A DNA stretch of 64,000 nucleotides from Tritonibacter aquimaris (GTDB lineage: Bacteria; Pseudomonadota; Alphaproteobacteria; Rhodobacterales; Rhodobacteraceae): positions 62,001 through 126,000 of the forward strand of contig NZ_WIXK01000006.1 in the NCBI RefSeq assembly GCF_009617595.1, given 5' to 3'. Shown here one piece after another: positions 8,991 through 17,877 of this stretch. The notes beneath the pieces were generated by a model that saw only the letters and a list, made by a program, of their open reading frames with translations, had not been told where the DNA came from and did not search any database. Each line of letters opens with the position of its first letter. The first letter of the stretch is position 1. Both the position numbers and the translations under genes were made by a program.

Positions 8991-9863
8991 AAAAATTATC
9001 GCCGCACCCTGCCACCGCTGGACTATCTGCTGTTCTTTGAAACCGTTGCCCGGCACAAGAACTTTACCCGAGCTGCCGAGGAGCTGAGCGTCAGTCAGGC
9101 GGCGGTGAGCAAACGGATCAAATTTCTTGAAACCTGGCTTGGCGTTGAACTGATTGCGCGCCAGGGCCGCAATGTTGATCTGACCAAGGCCGGACATAAG
9201 CTTGCTGCCAATGCTTCCGAGGCCTTAGAGTATCTGGCGCTTGGCATAGGTCAGCTGCGCCAGGGCGCCCATGACAAATTGTCATTGGCGTCAAATATTG
9301 CGGTTTCGCAGTTCTGGCTAACGCCACAAGTGAACGAATACCTGCTCAGCCCGCATGCTGTTCCAGTCAGCGTCACTGCCTCCAACTATGAAGCCGATAT
9401 CCTCAATCAGGATCATGACGCCATAGTATACTATGGCACCGATATTCCTTCAGGTTGGGAAGGGGAGGTTTTGTTCGAAGAGCTCTGGCAGCCATTGGCA
9501 GCGCCCAGTCTGCTGGCACAGGACCCTGATCCGGCGCAGCTCACCTTGCTGGATTTTGACAAGCTGGCGCTGAAATGGATCAACTGGCCGGATTTCATCG
9601 AGCTCACCGGTGCTGCGGAGCATGCCGCAGGGCCGCGCGTGAATCTCGGCTCTTACGGCAGCTCTTTGGATGCCGCCATCCGGGGCAAGGGAATTGCTCT
9701 GGGCTGCCCTGATGTTCTGAAGTATGAAATCGAGGCCGGGCGGTTGGCCCCGCTGGCAGGTACGCCTCTCAAGACGGGGCGTACCTATTTCCTTATCTGG
9801 CAAAGCGGAACTCTTTCCCAACACACCCGCGATCTGCTGCGCGACGTCGGAATTGCAGCCTAA
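8988..9863 (+). CDS. LysR-family transcriptional regulator (GcvA-like)
   Basis: A 291-residue regulator with an N-terminal winged helix-turn-helix (about residues 9-68, with ARHKNFTRAAEELSVSQAAV resembling the GcvA group) and a periplasmic-binding-protein-like effector domain. It is divergent from the M24-sox-Rieske operon and convergent with the importer operon. The start codon has no Shine-Dalgarno sequence and sits inside a perfect palindrome, so the mRNA may be leaderless and autoregulated. The same operator-like block occurs upstream of the importer genes, so both operons are probably its targets. The inducer is unknown. Confidence 0.9.
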   Translation: MKNYRRTLPPLDYLLFFETVARHKNFTRAAEELSVSQAAVSKRIKFLETWLGVELIARQGRNVDLTKAGHKLAANASEALEYLALGIGQLRQGAHDKLSLASNIAVSQFWLTPQVNEYLLSPHAVPVSVTASNYEADILNQDHDAIVYYGTDIPSGWEGEVLFEELWQPLAAPSLLAQDPDPAQLTLLDFDKLALKWINWPDFIELTGAAEHAAGPRVNLGSYGSSLDAAIRGKGIALGCPDVLKYEIEAGRLAPLAGTPLKTGRTYFLIWQSGTLSQHTRDLLRDVGIAA

Positions 9864-9876
9864 CCCGCCAGCTGGG

Positions 9877-10692
9877 TCACACCGCTTCGCGCACCGCGCT
9901 GAGGAACTGCTGGGTGCGTTCGCGCTGCGGGTTGCCAAAGAGCTCGGACGGGGGGCCTTGCTCTTCGATCTTGCCGCCATAGAAGAAACAGACCCGGTCT
10001 GAAATATCGCGGGCAAAGCCCATCTGATGCGTCACCATCAGCATGGTCAGGTTATGCTCCGCTACCAGGCCGCGAATAACATTGGTCACCTCGCCAATCA
10101 CTTCGGGGTCCAGCGCCGATGTCACCTCATCAAAGAGCATCACCTTCGGGCGCATGGCCAGAGCCCGTGCAATGGCAACCCGCTGCTGCTGACCACCCGA
10201 CAGACGCGAGGGGTGCTGATCCTTCTTGGCAATCATGCCCACCAGCTCCAGCAGTTCTTCGGAACGGTCGCGGGCCTCAGCCTTAGAGAGGCCGAGCACC
10301 TGCACCGGCCCTTCCATGCAGTTCTCGAGCGCCGTCATATGCGGGAACAGGTTGAAGTGCTGAAAACACATGCCGATATCAGCCCGGCGGCTGCGCAGGT
10401 AGCGCTCGTTTGCGGGCACAAGCTGTCCGCCTTTGGGCATATGGGTCAGCGGCTTGCCATCCACATAGATCACCCCGCCGTTGATCTTCTCCAGCGTCAT
10501 CAGCATGCGCAGCACCGTTGTCTTGCCCGACCCCGAAGGACCAATGACGGAGACCATCTCGCCCGCATTGATGTCGAGATCAAGATCATCGAGAACGGTG
10601 AGCGTACCATAAGATTTGCGCACTTTGCGGAAACTTACCATCGGTGTGTTTTCACCGCTCAGTTCCATTGGAAAACCTGACATATCCAGCAT
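9877..10692 (-). CDS. Polar amino-acid/ectoine-type ABC transporter ATP-binding protein
   Basis: A 271-residue ATPase with Walker A (GPSGSGKTT), the Q-loop, the signature LSGGQQQRVA and Walker B (VMLFDEVTSALD). It belongs to the polar amino acid uptake ATPase group that includes EhuA and GlnQ. Its start overlaps the stop of the upstream permease by one base (TAATG). It energises import of the compound bound by the solute-binding protein encoded at 12100-12948. The gene is convergent with lysR, with only 13 bp between them. Confidence 0.92.
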   Translation of the reverse strand: MLDMSGFPMELSGENTPMVSFRKVRKSYGTLTVLDDLDLDINAGEMVSVIGPSGSGKTTVLRMLMTLEKINGGVIYVDGKPLTHMPKGGQLVPANERYLRSRRADIGMCFQHFNLFPHMTALENCMEGPVQVLGLSKAEARDRSEELLELVGMIAKKDQHPSRLSGGQQQRVAIARALAMRPKVMLFDEVTSALDPEVIGEVTNVIRGLVAEHNLTMLMVTHQMGFARDISDRVCFFYGGKIEEQGPPSELFGNPQRERTQQFLSAVREAV

Positions 10693-11360
10693 TATTTCAG
10701 CCCCAGTTTACGACGCACACGCCCTTCGACCAGCCGGATCAGACCCGCAGCAGGAAGAGAGATTGCAAGGAAGATGATGCCAACCATCGTGAAGGGTTCA
10801 AGAAAACGGTAATGTTCAGACCCGATAGCATTGGCGGTGTGAATGAGTTCGGCAACCCCGATGACAGAGAGCATTGGCGTATCTTTGAAGATGCCAACCA
10901 GATAGTTGCCCATGCCCGACAGGGCAGAAGGGATCGCCTGCGGAATGATGACACGGCGGTACTTTTGCACCGTGGACATGTTGAGCGCGATGGCCGCCTC
11001 CCACTGGCCCTTTGGTACACTGTCGATGCCGCCGCGATATACTTCGGAGAGGTAACAGGCATAGTGCAGCCCGATCGCGATCATCCCCGACATCCAGGGG
11101 CTGAGGCGAATGCCGAACTGCGGCCCCACATAGAAGATAAAGAAGATCTGCAGCAGCAGCGGCGTCGAGCGGATGAACTCGACGAATTCACGCACTGCAA
11201 TGGTCAAAGACCGGTAGGGGCTGCGCTGCGCAATGGCAAGGAACAGCCCCAGCACCAAGGCGATGGCATAGCCGACCCCGGCTGCCAGCAGGGTGTTGCC
11301 GGTTGCGGTGATCAGGCGGGGCAGGATTTCCCATGCAAATTCCCATTTCCAATCAAACAT
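10692..11360 (-). CDS. Ectoine/amino-acid-type ABC transporter permease (EhuD-like)
   Basis: A 222-residue inner-membrane permease of the HisMQ type with several hydrophobic segments. The EAA loop reads GGIDSVPKGQWEAAIALNMS followed by IIPQAIP. It pairs with the second permease gene immediately upstream (3-bp gap) to form the heterodimeric channel. Similarity to ectoine permeases is by pattern and operon organisation. The substrate is not determinable from sequence. Confidence 0.9.
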   Translation of the reverse strand: MFDWKWEFAWEILPRLITATGNTLLAAGVGYAIALVLGLFLAIAQRSPYRSLTIAVREFVEFIRSTPLLLQIFFIFYVGPQFGIRLSPWMSGMIAIGLHYACYLSEVYRGGIDSVPKGQWEAAIALNMSTVQKYRRVIIPQAIPSALSGMGNYLVGIFKDTPMLSVIGVAELIHTANAIGSEHYRFLEPFTMVGIIFLAISLPAAGLIRLVEGRVRRKLGLK

Positions 11361-11363
11361 GGA

Positions 11364-12029
11364 TCAAGCCCTCCCCATTTTGCGGGCCATATAGGCCTCT
11401 AGCCAGCGCATGAAAGGTGTGACCATGAAACGCGCCAGGATGTAGTAGATGACCAGGGCAACACCAAAGGCCTGCGCCGAAAGGAAGGTGGAACTGTTGA
11501 TCTGCTTGGTTTCAAACATCAGATCCGCCACCGAAATCAGCGATACAAGCGCCGTGCCCTTGAGCAGCTCGATCATCAGATTGCCCCAGGGCGGCAGCAT
11601 ATTGACCAGTGCCTGCGGCAGAATGATCCGACGCATCCGCTGTGCCGGCGACATATTGATCGCCAAGGCTGCCTCCCATTGTCCTTTGGGAACCGAAAGG
11701 ATGCCGCCTCGCACCAGTTCGGCGCCATAGGCACCAATGTTCATGCCCACGGCCACATAGCCGGCGGTGAATTTGTCAATCGACACGCCAAACAGCGGGA
11801 GAACAAAAAAGATCCAGTAAAGCTGCACCAGCAAGGAGGTGCCTCGAAAGATCTCTATATATGTGACCGCAGAGCTGCGGACCAACCTGTTGGAGGAAAG
11901 TTTCATCAGCCCCATCATGAGGGCAATGGCTATACCCAGGATGGCCGCTAGAAAAAACTGCGCTACAGTCATTCCGGTACCGGCCAAAAGGCGCGGCCAG
12001 TACTGGATAACGAATTCAATAATATTCAT
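11364..12029 (-). CDS. Ectoine/amino-acid-type ABC transporter permease (EhuC-like)
   Basis: A 221-residue HisMQ-type permease with an EAA loop (GGILSVPKGQWEAALAINMS, then IILPQAL) and about five membrane segments. It precedes the second permease. It is separated from the solute-binding protein gene by 70 bp containing a stem-loop, a layout that often allows higher expression of the binding protein than of the membrane components. Confidence 0.9.
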   Translation of the reverse strand: MNIIEFVIQYWPRLLAGTGMTVAQFFLAAILGIAIALMMGLMKLSSNRLVRSSAVTYIEIFRGTSLLVQLYWIFFVLPLFGVSIDKFTAGYVAVGMNIGAYGAELVRGGILSVPKGQWEAALAINMSPAQRMRRIILPQALVNMLPPWGNLMIELLKGTALVSLISVADLMFETKQINSSTFLSAQAFGVALVIYYILARFMVTPFMRWLEAYMARKMGRA

Positions 12030-12066
12030 GGCCCCGCTCTGTCATCTTGAGGAACGTGCAAGGAGC

Positions 12067-12088
12067 AGCGAGGCCTTAACGCCTCGTT
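12067..12088 (-). terminator. Intercistronic stem-loop after the binding-protein gene
   Basis: CGAGGC and GCCTCG arms with a 6-nt loop start about 12 nt after the stop of the binding-protein gene. There is no strong T-tract, so it more likely attenuates or protects the 3' end of the upstream mRNA segment than fully terminates. Confidence 0.5.
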
Positions 12089-12099
12089 GCAGGGGTGAC

Positions 12100-12948
12100 T
12101 CAGCGGTTGCCGCAAACCCATTCTGCCGACTTATCGCCGGGCAGATGCGAAGATGTATAGCCGTATTCGGCTACGGCATTCAGCATTTCGTCGGAACCAA
12201 CGTAACCAGCCAAAGCGGCGTTGAACTTGGCCATGAACTCCGCATCTTCGTCACGGAAACCAATGCCAACCCAGTTCTTGGTCCACTCTGGCAGCGCCGA
12301 GGGATCGGTCACTTCGAATTTACCTTCGGACTGTTCTGCCAGGTAGAGCGCCTCGAAGTAAGTCAGAGCAGCTGCATCCGCACGGCCCGCGTTCATCGCT
12401 GCCAGGGTTTCGGTTGGACCAGGCACCTGCATCATCTGCGCGTCGCTCAGGCCTTCCTTGCGCGAAGCCTCTACGGTGTTCGCACCGGAATACAGGATCA
12501 GGATGGAACCGTCGTTCGAGAGCACATCTTGGTAGTTGTTGATGTTCTTGGGGTTGCCTGCTGGCACCAGGAAGGCGTCGCCCATGGAGCCGATCGGCTC
12601 TGAGAAGGCGATGTTCTGGCAGCGGCTGTTCAGGATATAGAGGCCGCCGGTGATCATGTCATAACGGTTGGCCTTGAGGCCCGGGATCAGCCCGCCCCAT
12701 TCGGTGACGGTGGTTTCCACTTCCGTGTGGCCCATTTCCGCCAGAATGCCGAGGGCAATCTCATTTACAAACCCCTTGGCGTTGCCATCTTCATCCGGGA
12801 AGCCCCAGATCGGAATATTGGAAAAGCCGATACGGATCGGCTCGCCTGCTGCAATCCGATCTTCCAGTGGCCCGGCAAACACCGAAACGGTGCTCAGAAC
12901 GGTCGCGACAGCTGCGGTGCTGAGTGTCTTAAGTAGTGTGTAGGTCAT
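12100..12948 (-). CDS. ABC transporter periplasmic solute-binding protein (EhuB-like)
   Basis: A 282-residue family-3 solute-binding protein with an N-terminal signal peptide (hydrophobic stretch ending VSVFAG). Features matching the ectoine-binding EhuB group include EWGGLIPGLKANRYDMITGG and the cysteine-containing SRCQNIAFSEPI segment, plus a C-terminal cysteine. It captures a small zwitterion in the periplasm. A GGAGG ribosome binding site lies 5 nt before the ATG. It is the first gene of the importer operon and carries an operator-like block about 300 bp upstream that is shared with the sox operon. Confidence 0.9.
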   Translation of the reverse strand: MTYTLLKTLSTAAVATVLSTVSVFAGPLEDRIAAGEPIRIGFSNIPIWGFPDEDGNAKGFVNEIALGILAEMGHTEVETTVTEWGGLIPGLKANRYDMITGGLYILNSRCQNIAFSEPIGSMGDAFLVPAGNPKNINNYQDVLSNDGSILILYSGANTVEASRKEGLSDAQMMQVPGPTETLAAMNAGRADAAALTYFEALYLAEQSEGKFEVTDPSALPEWTKNWVGIGFRDEDAEFMAKFNAALAGYVGSDEMLNAVAEYGYTSSHLPGDKSAEWVCGNR

Positions 12949-13323
12949 AGGTTCCTCCCTGAATGGAACTTGTTGTTGGTGCGGAGGCGAGCTTGGCCTT
13001 TGTCGGCGGCCCGCCTCCTTTTTCCACGCCCTGGTGCGATACTGTTATTGAGAGCGAAAACCAGATCGCGCGCAGAGCAGTGAATTCTTTGAGGTTATGG
13101 TTTGATTTCGTGTGCTCCGTCGTCAACCCTGTTAAGATCCTCAAAACGAGCCAAAGATTGGGTATGTCCCGTTCTAACTGGTTCGTGTTTCATGGTAATT
13201 TTCGTCCTCCCCTCCGAAGTTTAAACCAGAGTATTGCTTCAAAATCGCATTTCAAAATGACCTTTCATGCTGCAGTTTGATAGCTCTAGGTTATTGTATT
13301 CAATTTCCGGCCTGACGTTTCCA
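12949..13323. other. 375-bp regulatory region upstream of the importer operon
   Basis: No gene is visible. The right end holds the shared LysR-type block (13251-13295). A second TTCAAAAT lies at 13238, 13 bp from the one at 13251. A hairpin with GGAGGCG and CGCCTCC arms lies at 12983-13018, which would fall in the 5' leader of the importer mRNA if transcription starts near the operator. The distance suggests an unusually long leader. Confidence 0.55.
13251..13295. promoter_or_regulatory. Putative LysR operator upstream of the importer operon
   Basis: This block repeats the one at 8946-8990 with the same orientation and spacing: TTCAAAATGAC, TTTCAT, then TGATA, CTC and GTTAT around an imperfect palindrome at 13280-13294 (ATAGCT / GGTTAT arms, T-N11-A spacing). 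Roughly two thirds of the aligned positions are identical. The same geometry relative to the leftward operon supports co-regulation by the LysR protein at 8988-9863. Confidence 0.6.
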
Positions 13324-15783
13324 TCAGTCCGCCCCAGTCAACATGCGTTTGCTGTCTGGGTCGTAGAACGGGGAGAGGCTGACATCCGCCTCATAGCTCT
13401 GGCCTTCAACCAGAACGGTGAAGCGCCCGGCTTCCACCCTGTTCTTGTCCGTTTCTCCGTCGGGCAGGTTCAACAGGCATAGCCCGACTGCTGCGCCAAG
13501 GTTTTGCCCCCAAGCCCCCGCGGTCACATAGCCCACAATCTTGCCGTCCCGCAGCACCGGCTCGTTGTGGTGCAAGAGCGGTTCCGGATCACGAAGCTTC
13601 ACCGAACACAGGAAGGGCCCTTTGTTTTCCGCCTTGCGGGCGAGATAGGCGTCGCGCCCGATAAAGGGGATTGGCTTTTTGGTCTTGCAGACAAACTCCA
13701 TCCCCAGCTGATGCGGCGCTTCGGTATAGGCCATCTCATGACCCCAATGGACAAAGCCTTTTTCCAGACGCAGGGCGTTCAGGGCCTCGCCGCCGATCAG
13801 CCGCAGGTCATCCTGCTGACCAGCCTGCATCAGAACTTCAAAGACGTGTTCGGCAAAATCGGGGGTGATAAAGATCTCCCAGCCCATTTCGCCCGAGTAA
13901 GACAGGCGCTGCGCGAAGACCGGCGCGTGGCCAATGTGGAAATGCTGCAGGCTGTTGAAGGGGAAGGCCTCATTTGAGGCATCAATTCCGCTGACGCGCT
14001 GCAGCAAATCACGGCTTTTGGGGCCCATAATGCCCAAGACGCCATAGGCCGGGGTCGCATCCCGCAGGCGCACATCTTCGCCAGGCTGGATCAGATCACG
14101 CAGGTGCAGATAGTCTCGACGGGTGTGCGAGATCGAGCTCATCACCATGAAGCTGTCATCGCCATGACGCGCCACGGTGACATCGCTTTCGATGCCGCCA
14201 CGCTCGTTCAGCATCAGCGTATAGGCAACCCGGCCAGTCTTCATGGCCATATTGTTGGTGCAGACCCGCTGCAGGAAGCTCTCGGCGTCTGTGCCTTCGA
14301 CCATCAGCTTGCCCAGCATGGTGTAGTCGATCATCGCCACGGCTTCGCGCGCCGCCTTTTGCTCTTCCTGCACATGAGCGAACCAGTTCTGGCGGCCAAA
14401 ACTGTATTCATACTTGGGCTCTACCCCCTCGGGCGCGAACCAGCCGGGGCGCTCCCAACCCTGGGCTTCTGCATAGCAGGCCCCCAGTGCTTTCATTGGA
14501 TGATAGAAGGGGGAGCGGCGCAGATTGCGCGCGCTTTCCCGCTGGCGGTTGGGCCAGTGCATGGCATAGGTCAGCACCAAGGTTTCCGGGCAACGTTCTT
14601 GCAAATAGGGGTCGCGCGCCTGGAATTCCTCGCAGCGTTTGGGGTCCATTTCGCTGAGGTCAATCGGCGGGTGGCCATCAATGATCCATTGCGCCAATGC
14701 GCGACCAGCTCCAGAACCGGATTGGATACCGGTGGAATTCACCCCACCCAGAACAAAGTAATTCGAAATATCCGGTGCCTGACCCAGAATAAACCGCCCA
14801 TCGTAGGAATAGCTTTCCGGCCCATTAAAGAAGGTGCGGATGCCGGTTTCCTGCAACAGCGGAACCCGGTTCATCGCCAGTTCCAGCACCTCCATCACGT
14901 CATCTTCAACAAAAGGCAGGCTGTCGTACTCAAAACTCTCCGATATGCCTTTCATGCCCCAGGGTTTGGCCTGGAAATGAGCAAAGCCGAAGAGAAGCTT
15001 GCCCGCATCTTCCTTCCAGTAGGTGCCGTCGCAATAGGACCGCAGCACCGGCAGGTCGCTGGGCAGATTGTCGATGGCTTCGGTTACCAGATAATAGTGT
15101 TCGCAGGCGTGGAGCGGCACGCCAACTCCGTTCTGGCGGCCCAGCTCACGCGCCCACATGCCGCCGCAGTTGACCACATAATCGGCGCGGATGGTGCCCT
15201 GATCGGTGCGCACACCGACGGCCTTGCCCCCCTCGGTCAGAACCTCTTCGACCTTGGTGTATTCAAAGATCTTGGCCCCGTGCATCCGCGCACCCTTGGC
15301 CAGGGCGGTGGTCAGATCAACCGGGTTGGCCGAACCGTCGCTGGGCATGTGAATCCCGCCCAGCACACCGTCGGCATTCATCAACGGCCAACGCTCCTTG
15401 ATCTCGGCGGTTTCCATATAATGGGCCTCGATCCCGAACAATTTGGCGAAATCGGCCTTGCGCTTCAGCTCGGCCATACGTTCGTCATTCACCGCAATCG
15501 AGATTGAGCCTGAGGGGCGGTAGCCCGGGTTTTGGCCGGTCTCTGCCTCGATTTCTTGCAGCAGTTCGATACCGTATTTGGCAAAAGCCGTGGTGGCATG
15601 GCTGCCCTGCAGCTGCCCGACCAACCCAGCAGCGTGCCAGGTGGTGCCCGAGGTCAGCTGTTTGCGCTCCAGCAGGACCACATCGGTCAGCCCCTGTTTG
15701 GCCAGATGATAGGCCACGGAACAGCCATGGATTCCGCCGCCAATGATGACGACCGTTGCCTGTGATGGAAGTTGCTTACTCAT
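13324..15783 (-). CDS. FAD-dependent dimethylglycine/sarcosine dehydrogenase-like protein
   Basis: An 819-residue flavoprotein of the DMGDH/SarDH family. It has an N-terminal FAD domain with GGGIHG at 15-20, followed by TSGTTWHAAGLV, where H50 matches the histidine that binds FAD covalently in this family. A linker domain follows, and then a C-terminal GcvT-like folate domain (about 430-810). These enzymes remove N-methyl groups and hand the carbon to tetrahydrofolate. It is the last gene of the operon with the M24 and racemase-like genes at 15802-17768. The exact amine cannot be assigned. Dimethylglycine, sarcosine and N-methyl amino acids with longer chains are all possible. Confidence 0.88.
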   Translation of the reverse strand: MSKQLPSQATVVIIGGGIHGCSVAYHLAKQGLTDVVLLERKQLTSGTTWHAAGLVGQLQGSHATTAFAKYGIELLQEIEAETGQNPGYRPSGSISIAVNDERMAELKRKADFAKLFGIEAHYMETAEIKERWPLMNADGVLGGIHMPSDGSANPVDLTTALAKGARMHGAKIFEYTKVEEVLTEGGKAVGVRTDQGTIRADYVVNCGGMWARELGRQNGVGVPLHACEHYYLVTEAIDNLPSDLPVLRSYCDGTYWKEDAGKLLFGFAHFQAKPWGMKGISESFEYDSLPFVEDDVMEVLELAMNRVPLLQETGIRTFFNGPESYSYDGRFILGQAPDISNYFVLGGVNSTGIQSGSGAGRALAQWIIDGHPPIDLSEMDPKRCEEFQARDPYLQERCPETLVLTYAMHWPNRQRESARNLRRSPFYHPMKALGACYAEAQGWERPGWFAPEGVEPKYEYSFGRQNWFAHVQEEQKAAREAVAMIDYTMLGKLMVEGTDAESFLQRVCTNNMAMKTGRVAYTLMLNERGGIESDVTVARHGDDSFMVMSSISHTRRDYLHLRDLIQPGEDVRLRDATPAYGVLGIMGPKSRDLLQRVSGIDASNEAFPFNSLQHFHIGHAPVFAQRLSYSGEMGWEIFITPDFAEHVFEVLMQAGQQDDLRLIGGEALNALRLEKGFVHWGHEMAYTEAPHQLGMEFVCKTKKPIPFIGRDAYLARKAENKGPFLCSVKLRDPEPLLHHNEPVLRDGKIVGYVTAGAWGQNLGAAVGLCLLNLPDGETDKNRVEAGRFTVLVEGQSYEADVSLSPFYDPDSKRMLTGAD

Positions 15784-15801
15784 AGTCTCTGGCCCGCCAA
15801 A

Positions 15802-16980
15802 TTAGGAAATGATTGGAAGTTCGCGCGCCGTCCGGCGCGTCAGCAGCTCTGCACCATCCTCTCGGATGACGATGTTTTCTTCGTGCAGCATCATTTTGCC
15901 GTCCCCGAAGGCCAGACCGGGCTCCAGTGTCAGCACCATGCCTGCCTCGATCAGGGTCTTGTCTCCCGGCGTCAGAGAGGGCCATTCGGTCACTTGCATG
16001 CCCAGCCCATGGCCCATGCGGCCAATCTGATGGCCGCTGCAGCCGCCCTCTTCCAACACCTGGGCCATGACGCCCCAGAGATCGGTTGTGGTGATGCCGG
16101 GGCGGGCCGCTTTCAACCCGGCTTCGGTCGCCCGCCAGGCCAAATCATAGGCGGATTTTGCGGCATCCGAGGCATGGCCAAAGGCAAAGTTGCGATCAAA
16201 ATCGCAGCTGTAACCATCATAAAGCGAGCCCGTATCCAGCAGCAGCATATCGCCCTCTGCGATCACCCGATCCGAGGGGCGGTTGATCACATCCTCGAAC
16301 CCACCAGGCCCTGAGCTGCCCACCAGATAGGGCACATCATCAGCACCCTTTTGCAGCAGATCGATCTTAAATTTAGCAAAGGCCTGACGCTCGGTATCGC
16401 CCGCCTTGATATGCTTTGGCAGATCCTCAAAGGCGGCGGAGGCAATACTGCACATTCGGGCGATCTTGGCGATCTCGGCTTCAGATTTCACCATGCGCAG
16501 GCTGCGGACCACCTCGGTGGCATCTGCCAGCGTGATGTCTTGCAGCCCGGCCCGCAGCTTCTGCAGATCCGCCCCAGGCATACGGATATGAGTTTCATGG
16601 CCCATAGGCAGGCCCAATACTCCGCCCTGAGGCATCACTTCGCGCAGGGTCTCGCTCAGCAGCGAAATCCCGTCATCTTCGGGCTGCGGTGCCAGCCAGG
16701 TACGGATATCAGAGACCCAGGTCAAAGCCATGCTGGGGCCGCCGATTTCAGGGATCACCGCAATTGGCGCGCCCTTAGCAGGAATAATAACAAACCAGGG
16801 GCGCGTGGGGCTGAGCCAGAAAATGGTATCAAAGCCGGTGAAATAGCGCACTTCAGGCTCTGTGGTTAGCAGCATGGCATCAAGGCCAAGGCGCGCCATG
16901 ATCTTTTGCGCCGCTTCGGTACGCTGCTCAAACTCGGATGTGGCAAAGCCACGGGGGGCAACAGGATGCAGATCCGACAT
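15802..16980 (-). CDS. M24-family metallopeptidase-like hydrolase (Xaa-Pro dipeptidase / EutD-like group)
   Basis: A 392-residue M24 protein in which the complete metal set can be seen: D249 (LLLDTG), D260 (SCDFDR), H324 (GHGLG), E353 (LEPG) and E368. It therefore differs from the metal-less paralogue at 7718-8860. The N-terminal creatinase-type domain spans about 1-165. Family members cleave Xaa-Pro bonds or other C-N bonds, or C-S bonds in the DMSP lyase DddP. It lies 5 bp after the racemase-like gene and 18 bp before the flavoprotein gene, so it is probably a pathway enzyme and not a general peptidase. The ribosome binding site AGGA lies 8 nt before the ATG. Confidence 0.85.
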   Translation of the reverse strand: MSDLHPVAPRGFATSEFEQRTEAAQKIMARLGLDAMLLTTEPEVRYFTGFDTIFWLSPTRPWFVIIPAKGAPIAVIPEIGGPSMALTWVSDIRTWLAPQPEDDGISLLSETLREVMPQGGVLGLPMGHETHIRMPGADLQKLRAGLQDITLADATEVVRSLRMVKSEAEIAKIARMCSIASAAFEDLPKHIKAGDTERQAFAKFKIDLLQKGADDVPYLVGSSGPGGFEDVINRPSDRVIAEGDMLLLDTGSLYDGYSCDFDRNFAFGHASDAAKSAYDLAWRATEAGLKAARPGITTTDLWGVMAQVLEEGGCSGHQIGRMGHGLGMQVTEWPSLTPGDKTLIEAGMVLTLEPGLAFGDGKMMLHEENIVIREDGAELLTRRTARELPIIS

Positions 16981-16985
16981 CAGTT

Positions 16986-17768
16986 TCAGTCCTTGGAGGT
17001 CAATTGCTGTTGAAAAAGGGAACCACCAGACGCGATTTCATCGGTGATCCCGGCCAGCCGGGCCAGGTGCCAGGCTGTGACTTGATTGCTCGACAATACC
17101 GGCTTGCCCAGATGCGCTTCGGCCTCGGCAATGACGGGCATGACCCGCAGGCTGGTGCAGGAAACAAAGACACCGTCGCAATCCGGGCGCTGGCCAATCT
17201 CTTTGATTGCAGCAAGGATGCAGTCCGAAGAAATGCGGGCGACCTTGAAATCATCCGTTTGATTGAAGGATCCGATCGCATTCACTTCAAAACCCGCCGC
17301 TGCGAGGTTGTCACGCAATTCTGTCGTCACATCAGGGGCGTAGGGCGTGATCAAGGCGATCCGTTTGAGCTTCAAAGAGCCCAGGGCCGCCTTGCAGGCA
17401 GTGATCGGGTTGCTGGTTTTGGCCTGCGGATGCGCAGCGCGCAGGATCTGATCCACCCGATCTTCGCCAATCATGGTGGCACCGGACGTGCAGCAATAGC
17501 CGATCACATCAAATTCAAAAGAGCGCGGCAGCAATCCCGCGGCGACGGGCAGATCAGCCTCCATCTGGCGCAGCGTATCGTGGGTCACTTCCATCTCATT
17601 GGGGATCCGGGCGTGATAAAGCGCGATGCCGTCTCGACGCAGAAGCGTTGCAAACTCATGCTCGATGGTCTGATCCGACTGCAATACTACCACCCCAATT
17701 CGGGCGCGCGCCCCCAGACCGGTGTCTTGCGACGCTGTCAGGTTTTGGATGTCCGGACCCGCGCTCAT
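16986..17768 (-). CDS. Asp/Glu racemase-superfamily protein (maleate isomerase / EutA-like), copy 2
   Basis: A 260-residue member of the same superfamily as 6924-7721. The cysteine motifs are GYCCTSGA (C92, C93) and VSCTSLR (C204). It is first in its operon, divergent from a GntR regulator, with AGGG 8 nt before the ATG. As with copy 1 it is paired with an M24 gene, so the racemase-M24 pair occurs twice in this island. The reaction is unknown. A role in processing a carboxylate product of the pathway is inferred only. Confidence 0.83.
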   Translation of the reverse strand: MSAGPDIQNLTASQDTGLGARARIGVVVLQSDQTIEHEFATLLRRDGIALYHARIPNEMEVTHDTLRQMEADLPVAAGLLPRSFEFDVIGYCCTSGATMIGEDRVDQILRAAHPQAKTSNPITACKAALGSLKLKRIALITPYAPDVTTELRDNLAAAGFEVNAIGSFNQTDDFKVARISSDCILAAIKEIGQRPDCDGVFVSCTSLRVMPVIAEAEAHLGKPVLSSNQVTAWHLARLAGITDEIASGGSLFQQQLTSKD

Positions 17769-17877
17769 GCCGGTTGCCCTGAAACAGAATTGATCAATGC
17801 TGTTCTCCCTCCCAGTCGCCTCCCGCCTTGAAATTCATGGGTATCCCATGCAGTCAAAGAGTAGGTTCTTGAGAATC

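Noticed and set aside
15802-16980. DMSP lyase DddP
   Set aside because: It shares the M24 fold and metal ligands, but the protein is shorter than the roughly 450-residue DddP as I recall it, and its context (racemase-like, DMGDH-like) is different. I could not support the call.
6924-17768. Calling the island an ectoine utilisation locus
   Set aside because: The importer and the M24/racemase pairs resemble Ehu and EutD/EutA, but eutB, eutC and the deacetylase eutE are missing, and demethylating enzymes dominate.
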